A DNA stretch of 64,000 nt from Trochalopteron elliotii. Lineage: Eukaryota > Chordata > Aves > Passeriformes > Leiothrichidae. The notes under the pieces were generated by a model that saw only the letters and a list, made by a program, of their open reading frames with translations, did no database searches and was not told the origin of the DNA. A program made the translations under genes and the position numbers. Below, in pieces: positions 14,500-24,083 of the stretch (the stretch's first letter is position 1; every line of letters starts with the position of its first letter). The stretch spans positions 5,337,504 through 5,401,503 of the forward strand of contig JANPWX010000076.1 of assembly GCA_024734555.1 (NCBI GenBank), in the 5' to 3' direction.

Positions 14500-15104
14500 G
14501 TTTCTTGGTAAATTAGAACTTTTATTCAATGTACAGTGATGCCCAGCTGTACAGGATGTGATATATGCTATCCATTGTTAAGTGCCTCCAACAAAGATGC
14601 TAATCTAAGGTAAAAGATACTGTGCAAATACTGCTATTAATCATGACCACAGTTCCTAAAAAAATAACCACTAGGGTTAAAAATGTGTTTTTGAAATAAT
14701 TTCTAGTAATTTCCTAAATGGAAAACAAAACTCAAAGTAAACTTAAAGGAAACTTTAAAATTCTGATGTTCCAAGGCTTTTTAGTTGTTACACTTCAATT
14801 TTTTTTAATACTGGATGAATTTTAAAAAGTAGATAAGCTTTTCTGTGCAGTCTGTTTGGAAAAGATAATTAATTCCTTAACTTTCAATACACACAATTGT
14901 TTTAAAGAGACACACCTGGCTGACTGCTGATAAACTGAGGTTGAAACAAACAAAATTCATTAACCTAACAGAAGCCTAATCTGATGCATTTGCAACAGGC
15001 ATAGTCTCGTGAATTTACACTAGATGGAAATTTCAACCTAAATGAAGAAGCAATGAATAATTTGCTTCATTCAAAGTGAAAGAAAGATTTTTTAAATCTC
15101 AGAC
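14500..15104 (-). other. OGFRL1: OGFRL1 3' UTR, proximal part
   Basis: A+T-rich, repeat-free sequence follows the TGA. The first canonical AATAAA on the minus strand is at 14521-14526, so one possible cleavage site is near 14500. Further AATAAA motifs lie at 11495-11500 and 11162-11167. OGFRL1 transcripts in mammals carry a long 3' UTR, so the true end could be several kilobases lower. The end cannot be fixed from sequence alone. Confidence 0.5.
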
Positions 15105-15864
15105 TCATGGTTTGAGCTCATCCTTAGCTTTTGTGGTGGTTTCCCCTGAAAGTGTATCCTTATCAAGGTTATCTTGTAGATCTGCTGATGTATCATTTGA
15201 AGAATTCTCAGCATTACATAAATCTTCTTCTATAAAGCCTGGATGATTTCCAGAGTCATTGTTCAGATTTTCATCATCTTTTTTGGAATGAGAAGTGTCC
15301 TCCTTTCTGTCTGTATTATCATGAATTTCTTCTGATTTTGAAAGCTGACTGGTATCACTGTCACTGTTCTTTTCACTGCTGTTCTGACCAACAGCATCAC
15401 AGTTCACTTCTTGTTCATTTTGATCATTTTCTTCCCCATTTTTTGTGAATTCTACCTTTCTTTCTTCAGTTATTTTACCAGCTGAGCTTCCACCTGCCGA
15501 TGTATTCTTAGGTTCTTTTGATTTCTTATGCTTAGAAATATGACTGTTGGGAATAGAAACTGGAGATGCTGGCTTTTTATTTGCTTTGCTTCCCTCTGAC
15601 TTCTGTTTTCTTGGGGGTCCCCAGATAAAATGCTCGGAGGGTGTATAATGTTGCTGGGCAAATCTCAGCAGTTTCCTCCTTTCTCTTCGGTCTCTAATAG
15701 TATACACAAAATATTCTAGAGCACTTTGCTTAATGTTGGGAATGGTATCTTCGACAAGAGCTTCATGCAGAATAAATTTTACCAGGGGAGACTTGAAACT
15801 CTCATATCCAAGTTCGCCAAGACTTTTCAGAATTCGAGTGATTCTCAAGTAGTTATGTTGAGAC
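15105..15864 (-). CDS. OGFRL1: OGFRL1 exon 7 (last coding exon)
   Basis: The acceptor is a pyrimidine stretch ending in AAAG at 15865. The first base completes a Glu codon split with exon 6 (GA|G), giving NESQHNYLRITRILKS across the junction. The exon ends the OGFr_N domain (KQSALEYFVYTIRDRRERRK, then FIWGPPRK) and then codes about 165 residues of Ser/Asn/Asp/Glu/Lys-rich tail ending in KDELKP and TGA at 15105-15107. KDELKP is not a terminal KDEL retention signal, since two residues follow it and there is no signal peptide in what can be read. The tail differs strongly from what I remember of mammalian OGFRL1, as expected for a disordered region. Confidence 0.97.
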
Positions 15865-18800
15865 CTTTGAAAGAAATGGGCAAAAAAATTCTATTGAATC
15901 AGAAGAAAACCCACTTTACAAATACAGAACTGGAACTGCAATTCCTCGGTCCTTTTTATCACTTCAGTACTTCAGACTTCCTGTATTTTGATTTCTCAAA
16001 GGTGCTGAAGCTTACTAGCACCTCCATGGCTAGGATGCTGTGAGTGAAAATTTGTGTTTGTAAAAAGCACTGGGGGAGAGGGCTGAAAGAAAATAAAATC
16101 AAACATGTACTGATTTTGGTACCTTCTGCTGTATGAGAAGGGCAACAAAGTTGGTGAAGGGTTTGGAACCTGTAAGTCCTATGAGGAGCAGCTAAAGGTA
16201 ACAGGACTGTTTATTCTGGAGCAACAAAGGCTCAGGGGAGACCTTACTGCTCTCTACTACTGCCTGAAAGGAGGCTGTGGCAAGGAGGGTGTCAGTTTCT
16301 TGATCAAGGCAACAAGTGACAGGACAAGGGGAAATAGTTTCAGGTTGCACCAAGGGGAGGTTCAGGTTGGACATTAGGAAAAACTTCTTCCCTGAAAGAG
16401 TGGTTAAGCGTTGGAACAGGGAAGTGGTGGAATCATCATCCCTGGAAGTGTTCAAAACATGAGCAGATGTGGCACTGAGTGCTATGGCTTAGTTGATATG
16501 GTGGTGTTTGGTCAAAGATTGGACTCAATGATCTCAGAGGGTTTTTTTTCCAACCTTAATGATTCCATGCTGCTCTATTTCTGGGGAGGAAACCCAGTGA
16601 CTCAATGATCTCAGAGGTTTTTTTTCCAACCTTAATGATTCTATGCTGCTCTCTTTCTGGGGAGGAAACCCAGTTGCTTTGTAAACGAAAGGGAGTGTAG
16701 TGTATTTATAGTGTAGCTACAGACAGGGTTCATTGCACTTCACTCAAGTTATTTAAAAGCTGGTTCTCCAGTCTAGACTAGCACTTGCACTACAGTCAGT
16801 GCTGGGGGCAAAACAGGCACCTCTGGAGAGTAAGTCCCACTGTTGTAGAAAATATGTAAGAGAAAACTAACGAATTGTCCTCTGGAAGTGCTTGTGAAAA
16901 CGTCTTTCCCTTGTAAAGCACACCTTAGTGTGCAGTAAAACTTTTAAGTTTAAATTTTAGATGGATAAAATTAGGTAAAGAGAGTCCCAAATCCTGACTT
17001 AAAACTGTAGCTACTCACTGGAAAGAACAGGAGTGAAAACATGCAGTAACGTTTGGGCTTCCTAAAAACCTGTTTTATCTGTGGCCTGAATCTGAGCCCA
17101 CACCCATATTGGCTCATATAATGTTTAAGTAAAATTATTAACAAATTATTCCTACTATTCACCTGGAATCCATCAGCAGTTGTACCTACAAGCTTTTATC
17201 ATGACAGGAGAACAAAATGCTGCAAGAAAACAAGCTCTAAGGTCAGAGATATTAGGAAAGTGAGCGCAAGATTTGAAAAGAGGTTTTGGTACAATTAATG
17301 AGACAAAATTCAATGCAAACTTAGGATCCACACAATACCAATGAAAAGTAACTGATACAATTTGCTGAACATGGGTTTGACATAACATGCCAAGGTTTGA
17401 CATAACATGTTTAAACCTTTCCAGATCAGCATTTCAATAAAAATATTTAAATACAAAGTATTCCATGTTTTGTATTTTGAGGAGGGAGGGAAATCTTGTT
17501 ACTTATGTTTCATACATGTGTGGAAAATTTGATCTTTCTCAAAAAGAAATATAAATACAAAGATAAGCCACTTGGTTTTTTCCAAGTGAGAAGCAGCACT
17601 TTGGGATTGGGTGAAAACAAATGCAGTACCATGACAAATTAGTTTGGAGCTGGGATCTTCTTCAGCACCATCTAAAGTTGTATTTTCACGGAATTCAGTG
17701 ATGTCAGTCCAACTGGTAATGGGTGAGAAGAGCAATCAAAAAAAAGGGAAGGAGGAATGTGTACAGATAGAGGCACAAACCAAGCATCAACTATTTTTTT
17801 CCCCTTTTTTTTCCTGGCAGTCTTTGGAAAAAATATCTTTGCTTTCTCTAGAAAACAAAAGGATAAAGAGATTCTGTAGTAATTGTAGCAAGTGAAGTGC
17901 ATGTCATTACTTACTCATTCAAATGCTGAAATCTTTCTTGCCAGTTAGCAGCTCGTGCTACGTTTCCAGTTTTATCAATTAGTTTTATCCCAAAAAACTC
18001 CAACATCATTTTGTAAGCCAAAAGGAATCTTCTAATTGCTTCTTTTGTTTTCTTGAATTCCTAATGGACAAAGAATATGTGTGAAATTCTAAGTGGCACT
18101 AAAGCAAGTACTTCTGCATTGTATAAGACAACTCTACATAACAAAAAGCAGTTATGTATTAAAATTACTGTGAAGGTTTGTATGGAGCTCAATTTGTATT
18201 ACCTCAATTTCATATGTAGTTAATTCTTTAGCATAGAAGTTCAGACCTTGTTCCCTCAGTGGAAAAAGCCTGTTACAAGAAGAAGTGCATTATGGCTCAG
18301 TACAAGAACACCTAATCAAATTAATGCTTTGAAACAGAAATAGGTAATAATTGACCAACCACTGTATGTAAGTGTGGTTATGTTCCAGTTTTTCATAGTC
18401 TCCTTTCCATTTATTTAGGACTTCTTCAATATAAACCCCTGCACAAAAATAATTTGAAAAAACTGTTAGGAAGCCATCAAAATCAGCACTCAGCTACATA
18501 GAGTACATGCATGTTAAAATAATTATAGAACACTTACTTTGTCTTTCACATACTATCTGAAATAAGGTATACTGTAGCCATAAATAAATTAATTTCAATT
18601 TTAAAATAATTTAGTTACTAAAACTTGATTAAAAAATAAGGTACTTACAAAATGTCAATATAAACAAAACCAACTGACTTATACTGGGTTACTAACAAGA
18701 GAAGGTATGTGACAGCAACCTGTATAAAATATATCGAAGACTTCTCATGTCATAGATCCCTTTATCACACTGACTGGGAATTAACAAACTGCTTCCATAA

Positions 18801-21800
18801 AATACTGCACTCTGAATCACCTGCCACTGCTTTTACAAGACAAAATTCTGCAGTTATCTATCTGTCTGTCTGTCTATCTATCTATCCATCCATCCATCCA
18901 TCCAATTTTCATAGAACAAAGCCTCAACTTTCCCACACCAGGAATCTCTCCAGCTGCAAATACCACTATGATTGGGAAATCTTTCTTAATTAATGGTGGC
19001 TAAGCACCACACTGAGACTATGCTCATGAACTTCAGTCATGGGCCAGGGCACTTTTCCAGGTACTACACAGATACACAAAGTACATAAAAAGGATGATCC
19101 TTGATCCCAAAGCTGTACAGTATCTTTCCATGAATGAGAACTGTATTTGTCTGTTTCTATTCTGAAACCAACAACACCTGCACAGCATCTCCCAAAGTCA
19201 AAGAACATAGGAGCAGCCTAAAAACCCCCAAGCTCCATGTATATAGTCTCCTAGTATACATTTAAGATGCCTCTTCACCCAGTGAAAATTTCCATTTGAG
19301 TCTCAATGGCAAAGGAGGACACATTTGATACTTTTATTTAAGAAGTGAAGAAAGCAGCTAGTCTAAGGGGCTGCCAAGTACATGGAGTTTCCAGTGTAGG
19401 CAAAGCTGGAAAAGGACCTTCGAAAGAGGACCTCTACCATCACTGCATTGTATCCAACCTGTATTTCAAATATTGGAAAACTTGCTGCTCAGCCCCAGGG
19501 CAGAGAGACAAACATGCCAGCTCTGATCCAGAACCACAAGCTAAATCTGTAGGTCATGGAACTAAACTTCAAATCTAGTATTACACTACAAATGTTTTGG
19601 GTTTTTTAAACAACATTCTCCAGTATTTCAGTCCTTAACCTGGTAGCTAAGGCTCCCTCTGAACACTCTCACAGATCCAGAGACTTGAGTCAAGGTGGTG
19701 GTTACTCTTTTCCGTTCTCAATACAAACTTCTGTATAACCAAGGCTCACAGCCAACAACACATCAGCCTCCACGGCTTATCAGCTACCTTTGACATTACT
19801 AACTGTGTTTTCTCCTAGAATACTAAGAGAAATGTTATTCTTTACAAATTTTGGGAGGGAAGCCTTCCTCTAGCTTTCATGACTATCACTTCCTGTAGCT
19901 AATCCTCTTGAACTGCTCTTTCATTTTGGACTTTAAAGGAGTTCTTTCTCACATTTTCTGTCTTTTAGTTTTAGAGACATATGGTCCCAAGGTATCACAC
20001 AGACCTCAGTGCCCTTTGCTTTCTTTCTCTGCCTGTTCTCTGTGTAGCCTCTCCTAAATCTGCTACTTCTTTACTAGCAATTCACAGACCCACCTCTTCT
20101 TGCAGTCAAGCTAAAACTGACTAAAAGCAGCTGCCTGTGGGTATCTAGATAAAGCTCAAGTCAGTTAAAGCAAAAGTCTTCTTTCTTTCACAACCTGAGT
20201 TATTCTTTCACTTGCTAAGGGTATTACCACTATCTTGTCTATAAACAGTTCTCATCTTCAACTTTCCTATACATACATTTTTACAACCTTCTGTGCAACA
20301 TTTCTTTTCATTCAGCTTCCTAACTCTCACACTTTGCTTCTCAACTATTTTTTTTTCTGAACTTGAAAAGTGCTTTCTTGTCATGCTTACACCTACCCTG
20401 AATGTTGCAGAATGCACCTACCCCTAAATGCTGGGAAGATCATCTTTCTAGACTGTTTTTTATACTGACCCGTTTGTTTCTGTTTTGCATTCTTCCATCG
20501 GGAAACCCTGCTCTGTAACAACAAACAAAAACTATACACCTTCACTTCCAATGCCTTTGTGACCTGTCCCTTACTACCTTATCAGAACCCATTTGTTGCT
20601 ATGAGACAGATCCTGCTTCTGACAGGATCCTGCCTCAGAGGCAGCCTACACATCTCACTCCTTCACTCCAACGTGCACTTCACTATTTCCTACCAAGCTG
20701 CTCTCATGCTGAGAGGATCCTTCTGCAAATACCTTCAAAGTAACCCTGTCATCACTCTTTTCAGACTCAGAAAATCTTATTTTTGGCCTTCAGTTTCTCT
20801 TTTTTGCTAATGGCTAAGCTCTCACATGCTGAGACTTCTGTGTATCACCCTAACCAAGACTGCTTTATTGCTTCCTCCTGTTTCTCAGTCTGTCTGCTAT
20901 CCTATTGTCTCTCCTACGTCAACTCCAAATCTCTAGAGTAGGGCTTGTCATCTTTCAGCTTCACCTGTGTTTGTGCAGAATGCTGCATATGAGGTTCCTC
21001 CTCCATTACCAGAACCACTAGGGACACTGAGAAATGGCTTTATTATTGTTATTACAATAATCTCACACAAGATTAAAGCACATTTTTTTCCCCTTACACA
21101 GTTCTAGGGTTAACAACCATAAATTGCTGCCACTCCTATTCAAACGGCAAGTTTGTGCAATACAGTGCAAGAACTTTATCTTTGTTTAATAAAAGGTACT
21201 GCCAAAAAACAGTGGTACTAACAACACCTTGTACTACTTCATGCTGATAATGTCTAAGAAAAGCACCACGTTCCTAGAGCAAAAGCTAACTCTGTATTAA
21301 GCACAAACAGCTCTCATGTTATCAATGTGCTACTCCAACATGGGAAGTTCATGTCCTACAATATATTACTATACACCTTTAATTTGCCTCAATTATCCCC
21401 ACTGTTTCAATTTGCTACTATCATTAGTGAGCATTCCTTTGTTATCGCTTATTGCAGATTACTCACCATCAGGTTTAAATGGGATTTTATTTTTGTAAAA
21501 CCGGAGATTGCACAAGTCATTTTGATACCGAAGATCTTTAAAGTTCTGCTAAAAGAAAGGAAATAGGACATCATCAGCCTACAAAACCCTAGCAAGACTA
21601 TCCAGAAAGTGATATTGCGCTCTTTGAATAATTTAAGGACAAAATTTTCACAGTTTTAGGAACAACAGAGTTCTACTCATGCACTTAAAGACTCAGTTTA
21701 TGGATCTGAAAGTTCTTTCTGGCTGGTACCTTCCCCTACTGAGGCAGCAGCAAGCATAGCAGCATCCTCCCTTCAGTCTCAAGGAACTTGAGAGACAAAT

Positions 21801-23830
21801 AATCAGTCAGACAAACTCTATAATCTACTGTCTTTGATATCCAAGGCACAAGCCTTTTCCTGGGCTCCTACCACAGTTCCCAGGCTTACACATATCACGT
21901 GTTTGCATGTTTTCCTGGGATGAGAAGACATTGCTTCTCTCCCACTCGCATATGTTGTGCCTCTGTATCAGCTTTTAGGTTCTCATTTCTTTTATTTATT
22001 GGACAACACAAAGTTTTAAGAATGTTTTTTACTGAAAAGGCAATTTTAAACCATAAAATATTCTTACTGGATACTGGTGTCGGTACTTGTATAAATCTCT
22101 TGCTGCGTAGAAGCTTCTCTTTGGCTTGGCTGTCAGCTCAGTTCCATCACCACTCTGAAACAGTCAGAAAGCAGATAATCATCATATACAAACCCCCTAG
22201 GTAGCATATTTGTATAATATTAAAATAATTACTTTTCATTATGGATTTCAGCAATGTAAACAAACATAAGTGCAGGTATTACTGTTCGGTCAAACACTGA
22301 AAATTTCCCTGCTCAATGCTTAACGCAACACACTTTAAACATAAGTTAAAAAAAATTAATCTAAAATACAACAGCAAGACTATGAATTGTCCTTCCAGTG
22401 AGGCTGAATTTGAATTAAATCATCTGATTGTCACTTCCAAATGCAAGACTTTAAAGTAATCTGGCAAGTGCTAGTACAAGATGAAATAAGTAACTGAACT
22501 TGAAAATGCAAAGACGCCATGAATTTTGGGGAGGAAATCATACTATCAAAAAAAAAAAAAGTAATGTGTACATAGACTTAATTGCTATTATTGGACCCTG
22601 TGGAAGAAAATGAATAGTTACTAAAACAATTTTATTCTACTCCTTGCAATACACATGTAATAGGTTAAAGTCAAGCTTAAAAGAGGAAGTTCTCTGGGAC
22701 TGCACTGGGCATTTGCCGTTCTTATTCCTCATGCCGTGGCTTATCAACTGTACATTAATGACAAACAAGCAACTATGTTCATTCCTTCTTTCACAAGACC
22801 AGCTTTGACCATACCTGCAGGCAAAACACACTTGCTTGACAAGACACACCCCTTGACACTTGGTTATCTGGCAGGAGTATCACCACGTAACAAGCAGAAA
22901 AGGGAAAGATGCTTAGGCTTACTTAATTTTGTACGGTCTCTGAACCAAAACACCATACGTCTAGCAACCTAAAAAAAGACTCAGCTGTTCCACCCTACAT
23001 GGTATTCTAACTCAAATAAAATGATTACCAAAAGAACACTTTACTTCTTCAAGCTCGGCATTTACAAAGCTTCTCTTCTTCTTTAGAAGAGAAACTCGCT
23101 CGGGAAATTCCTCACACCCACCGAGGAGTCACAATTCCATTGCCACACAGGATCAAATATTCAGAATTTTATCCTGTTTAATGAAGAGGCGACGTAAAAT
23201 GCTCCATTTAATTTAAAACACAGCCTTCCCTGGAAACAGCAGCAGCGGGAACATCAACGACATCAAGGCCTCGATTTTCTCCCAACAATGACAGGGGAGG
23301 GGTGGGGAGAGATAAAAACGGGCTCGTCCTCGGTGGAGATGCAGCGCTGGGTTATCCCCAGCCGCTCCGGGCGCTGGCAGGTGCCGCCGGCAGCAGCCCG
23401 GGCCCGCGAGTGCCGCAGAGCAGCGGCAGCGGGGCTGCCCGGACCGCAGGGNNNNNNNNNNNNNNNNNNNNNNNNNNNNNNNNNNNNNNNNNNNNNNNNN
23501 NNNNNNNNNNNNNNNNNNNNNNNNNNNNNNNNNNNNNNNNNNNNNNNNNNNNNNNNNNNNNNNNNNNNNNNNNNNNNNNNNNNNNNNNNNNNNNNNNNNN
23601 NNNNNNNNNNNNNNNNNNNNNNNNNNNNNNNNNNNNNNNNNNNNNNNNNNNNNNNNNNNNNNNNNNNNNNNNNNNNNNNNNNNNNNNNNNNNNNNNNNNN
23701 NNNNNNNNNNNNNNNNNNNNNNNNNNNNNNNNNNNNNNNNNNNNNNNNNNNNNNNNNNNNNNNNNNNNNNNNNNNNNNNNNNNNNNNNNNNNNNNNNNNN
23801 NNNNNNNNNNNNNNNNNNNNNNNNNNNCAT
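15105..23830 (-). CDS. OGFRL1: Opioid growth factor receptor-like protein 1, seven coding exons, exon 1 lost in a gap
   Basis: This is a spliced gene on the minus strand. The readable exons are 22068-22154, 21467-21545, 18360-18438, 18203-18269, 17915-18060 and 15105-15864; every intron begins GT and ends AG, and all phases join. Together they encode 405 residues plus a missing N-terminus. The conserved part is the OGFr_N domain shared with OGFR: landmarks are AKPKRSFYAARDLYKYRHQY (exon 2), RFYKNKIPFKPDG (exon 3), EEVLNKWKGDYEKLEHNHTY (exon 4), LREQGLNFYAKELTTYEIE (exon 5), RRFLLAYKMMLEFFGIKL (exon 6) and ITRILKSLGELGYESFKSPL (exon 7). OGFR binds met-enkephalin at the nuclear envelope; OGFRL1 has no settled biochemical role, so function here is by family only. 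The C-terminal half is low-complexity, rich in Ser, Asn, Asp, Glu and Lys, and probably disordered. Human OGFRL1 is about 451 residues by memory, so this copy is similar or slightly longer. Identification is very secure; the start codon is less so. Confidence 0.96.
16128..16598 (+). mobile_element. CR1 LINE 3' end in OGFRL1 intron 6
   Basis: Recognisable avian CR1 tail, in opposite orientation to OGFRL1: GAGAAGGGCAACAAAGTTGG, CTCAGGGGAGACCTTACTGC, a degraded reverse-transcriptase C-terminus with GACATTAGGAAAAACTTCTT, GTGGTGGAATCATCATCCCT, and the terminal GGACTCAATGATCTCAGAGG. It has small indels and no intact frame, so it is an old 5'-truncated copy. Confidence 0.93.
16522..16674 (+). repeat. 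77-bp tandem duplication of the CR1 end
   Basis: Two copies, 16522-16598 and 16599-16674, begin GACTCAATGATCTCAGAGG and end with GGGGAGGAAACCCAGT. Each includes the CR1 terminus and about 35 bases beyond it. They differ by only a few substitutions and the length of a T run, so the duplication is much younger than the CR1 insertion. Confidence 0.93.
17915..18060 (-). CDS. OGFRL1: OGFRL1 exon 6
   Basis: This is 146 nt: 48 codons plus two bases. It begins EFKKTKEAIRRFLLAYKMML and ends RFQHLN followed by the split Glu. The acceptor is CATTAG just above 18060, and the donor is GTAAGT at 17914, a near-perfect consensus. It forms part of the OGFr_N helical domain. Confidence 0.97.
18203..18269 (-). 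CDS. OGFRL1: OGFRL1 exon 5
   Basis: This is 67 nt. The first base completes the Trp codon split with exon 4, then LFPLREQGLNFYAKELTTYE and IE follow. The acceptor is a good pyrimidine tract ending TAACAG, and the donor is GTAATA at 18202. It is flanked by two very short introns: intron 4 is 90 bp (18270-18359) and intron 5 is 142 bp (18061-18202). Confidence 0.97.
18360..18438 (-). CDS. OGFRL1: OGFRL1 exon 4
   Basis: This is 79 nt. GG completes a Gly codon, then VYIEEVLNKWKGDYEKLEHN and HTYIQ, ending in TG of a split Trp codon. The acceptor is TTTGTGCAG. The donor is GTTGGT at 18359, a poor match to the usual GTRAGT, but the frame and the protein match require it. Confidence 0.95.
18439..21466 (-). 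other. OGFRL1 intron 3, no other feature
   Basis: This is about 3 kb of intron. Apart from the tetranucleotide microsatellite I recognise nothing in it. The donor is consensus (GTGAGT) and the acceptor is TTTGTGCAG. Confidence 0.85.
18857..18903 (+). repeat. Compound (CTGT)n(CTAT)n(CATC)n microsatellite
   Basis: Adjoining tetranucleotide arrays in OGFRL1 intron 3. Each unit differs from the next by one base, so this is likely one array that has diverged. Confidence 0.95.
21467..21545 (-). CDS. OGFRL1: OGFRL1 exon 3, with a tandem acceptor
   Basis: This is 79 nt, encoding NFKDLRYQNDLCNLRFYKNK and IPFKPD plus one base of a Gly codon. The donor GTGAGT at 21466 is consensus. The acceptor reads TAGCAG, so splicing can occur after either AG. 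I chose the downstream one, because YPNFKD matches the family as I recall it; the upstream one would start the exon at 21548 and insert one Gln. Confidence 0.95.
22068..22154 (-). CDS. OGFRL1: OGFRL1 exon 2
   Basis: This is 87 nt, exactly 29 codons in phase 0. It reads SGDGTELTAKPKRSFYAARD then LYKYRHQYP. The acceptor is CTGACTGTTTCAG and the donor is GTAAGA at 22067. The AKPKRSFYAARDLYKYRHQY block is the start of the conserved OGFRL1/OGFR domain. The exon has no in-frame start that would make it the first coding exon, so coding sequence must continue 5' into the gap. Confidence 0.96.
23452..23827. other. Assembly gap (376 N) inside OGFRL1 exon 1
   Basis: This run of N is flanked on both sides by CpG-rich sequence. 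It hides most of OGFRL1 exon 1 and probably the exon 1 donor. Confidence 0.99.
23452..23830 (-). CDS. OGFRL1: OGFRL1 exon 1, probable start codon plus assembly gap
   Basis: On the minus strand an ATG stands at 23830-23828, directly against the N run. It has A at -3 (AAGATG) and an in-frame TAA 15 bases upstream, so it can be a true start but not an internal Met of a longer frame. The family's exon 1 codes roughly 80 acidic, Gly/Pro/Glu-rich residues. That would fit in the 376-base gap, and its high GC would explain why it was not assembled. The readable sequence below the gap (23290-23451) has no convincing donor and looks like the start of intron 1, so the exon 1 donor is probably also in the gap. 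Confidence 0.6.
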
Positions 23831-24042
23831 CTTAGTTACGACTTACTTCACCGGGCGGGGCGACTCGGGGCCCGCCCGCCGCCGCCCCGGCACCGGGCGA
23901 GCCGTGCCTGAGGGCAGAGTGGGAGTCTCCCCTCCGGGAGGTGCGGCCCGCGGGCGATTCACTTCCCGGAGGCGACCGCGGTGTCCCCTGAAGGCTTATA
24001 AGAAAAGCAAGTGGGTGCGGGTGTTCATCGAGAAGAGTGGGG

Positions 24043-24083
24043 ATGGCGGCTTCCCCAGAGCAGTGGTCTGGGGAGGAGATACT
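24043..24083 (+). other. Possible divergent first exon (weak candidate)
   Basis: Leaving the CpG island on the plus strand is an ATG with a strong context (GGGATGG). It opens MAASPEQWSGEEI and then meets a consensus-like donor, CT|GTGAGT, at 24084. Without splicing the frame stops one codon later. I do not recognise the peptide and found no clear second exon downstream. It may be the first exon of a divergent lncRNA or of a small gene, or chance in GC-rich DNA. Confidence 0.2.

Larger units (their letters stand above)
23290..24000. promoter_or_regulatory. OGFRL1: CpG-island promoter of OGFRL1
   Basis: This is the only strongly GC- and CpG-rich block in the window. It lies on both sides of the gap, which supports the gap join being correct. 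Upstream of the putative ATG is an SP1-type GGGCGGGGC at 23853-23861, and an ETS-type ACTTCCCGGA at 23961-23970 (GGAAGT on the minus strand). There is no TATA box at a suitable distance, as usual for such promoters. Transcription in both directions is possible; see the candidate plus-strand exon at 24043. Confidence 0.8.

Noticed and set aside
15105..15122. KDELKP at the C-terminus of OGFRL1, suspected of being an ER retention signal
   Set aside because: KDEL must be terminal, and two residues follow it. The readable protein has no signal peptide.
23213..23911. Long frames crossing the second gap on both strands
   Set aside because: They are open only because N cannot encode a stop. Only the minus-strand ATG at the gap edge is kept, as the possible OGFRL1 start.
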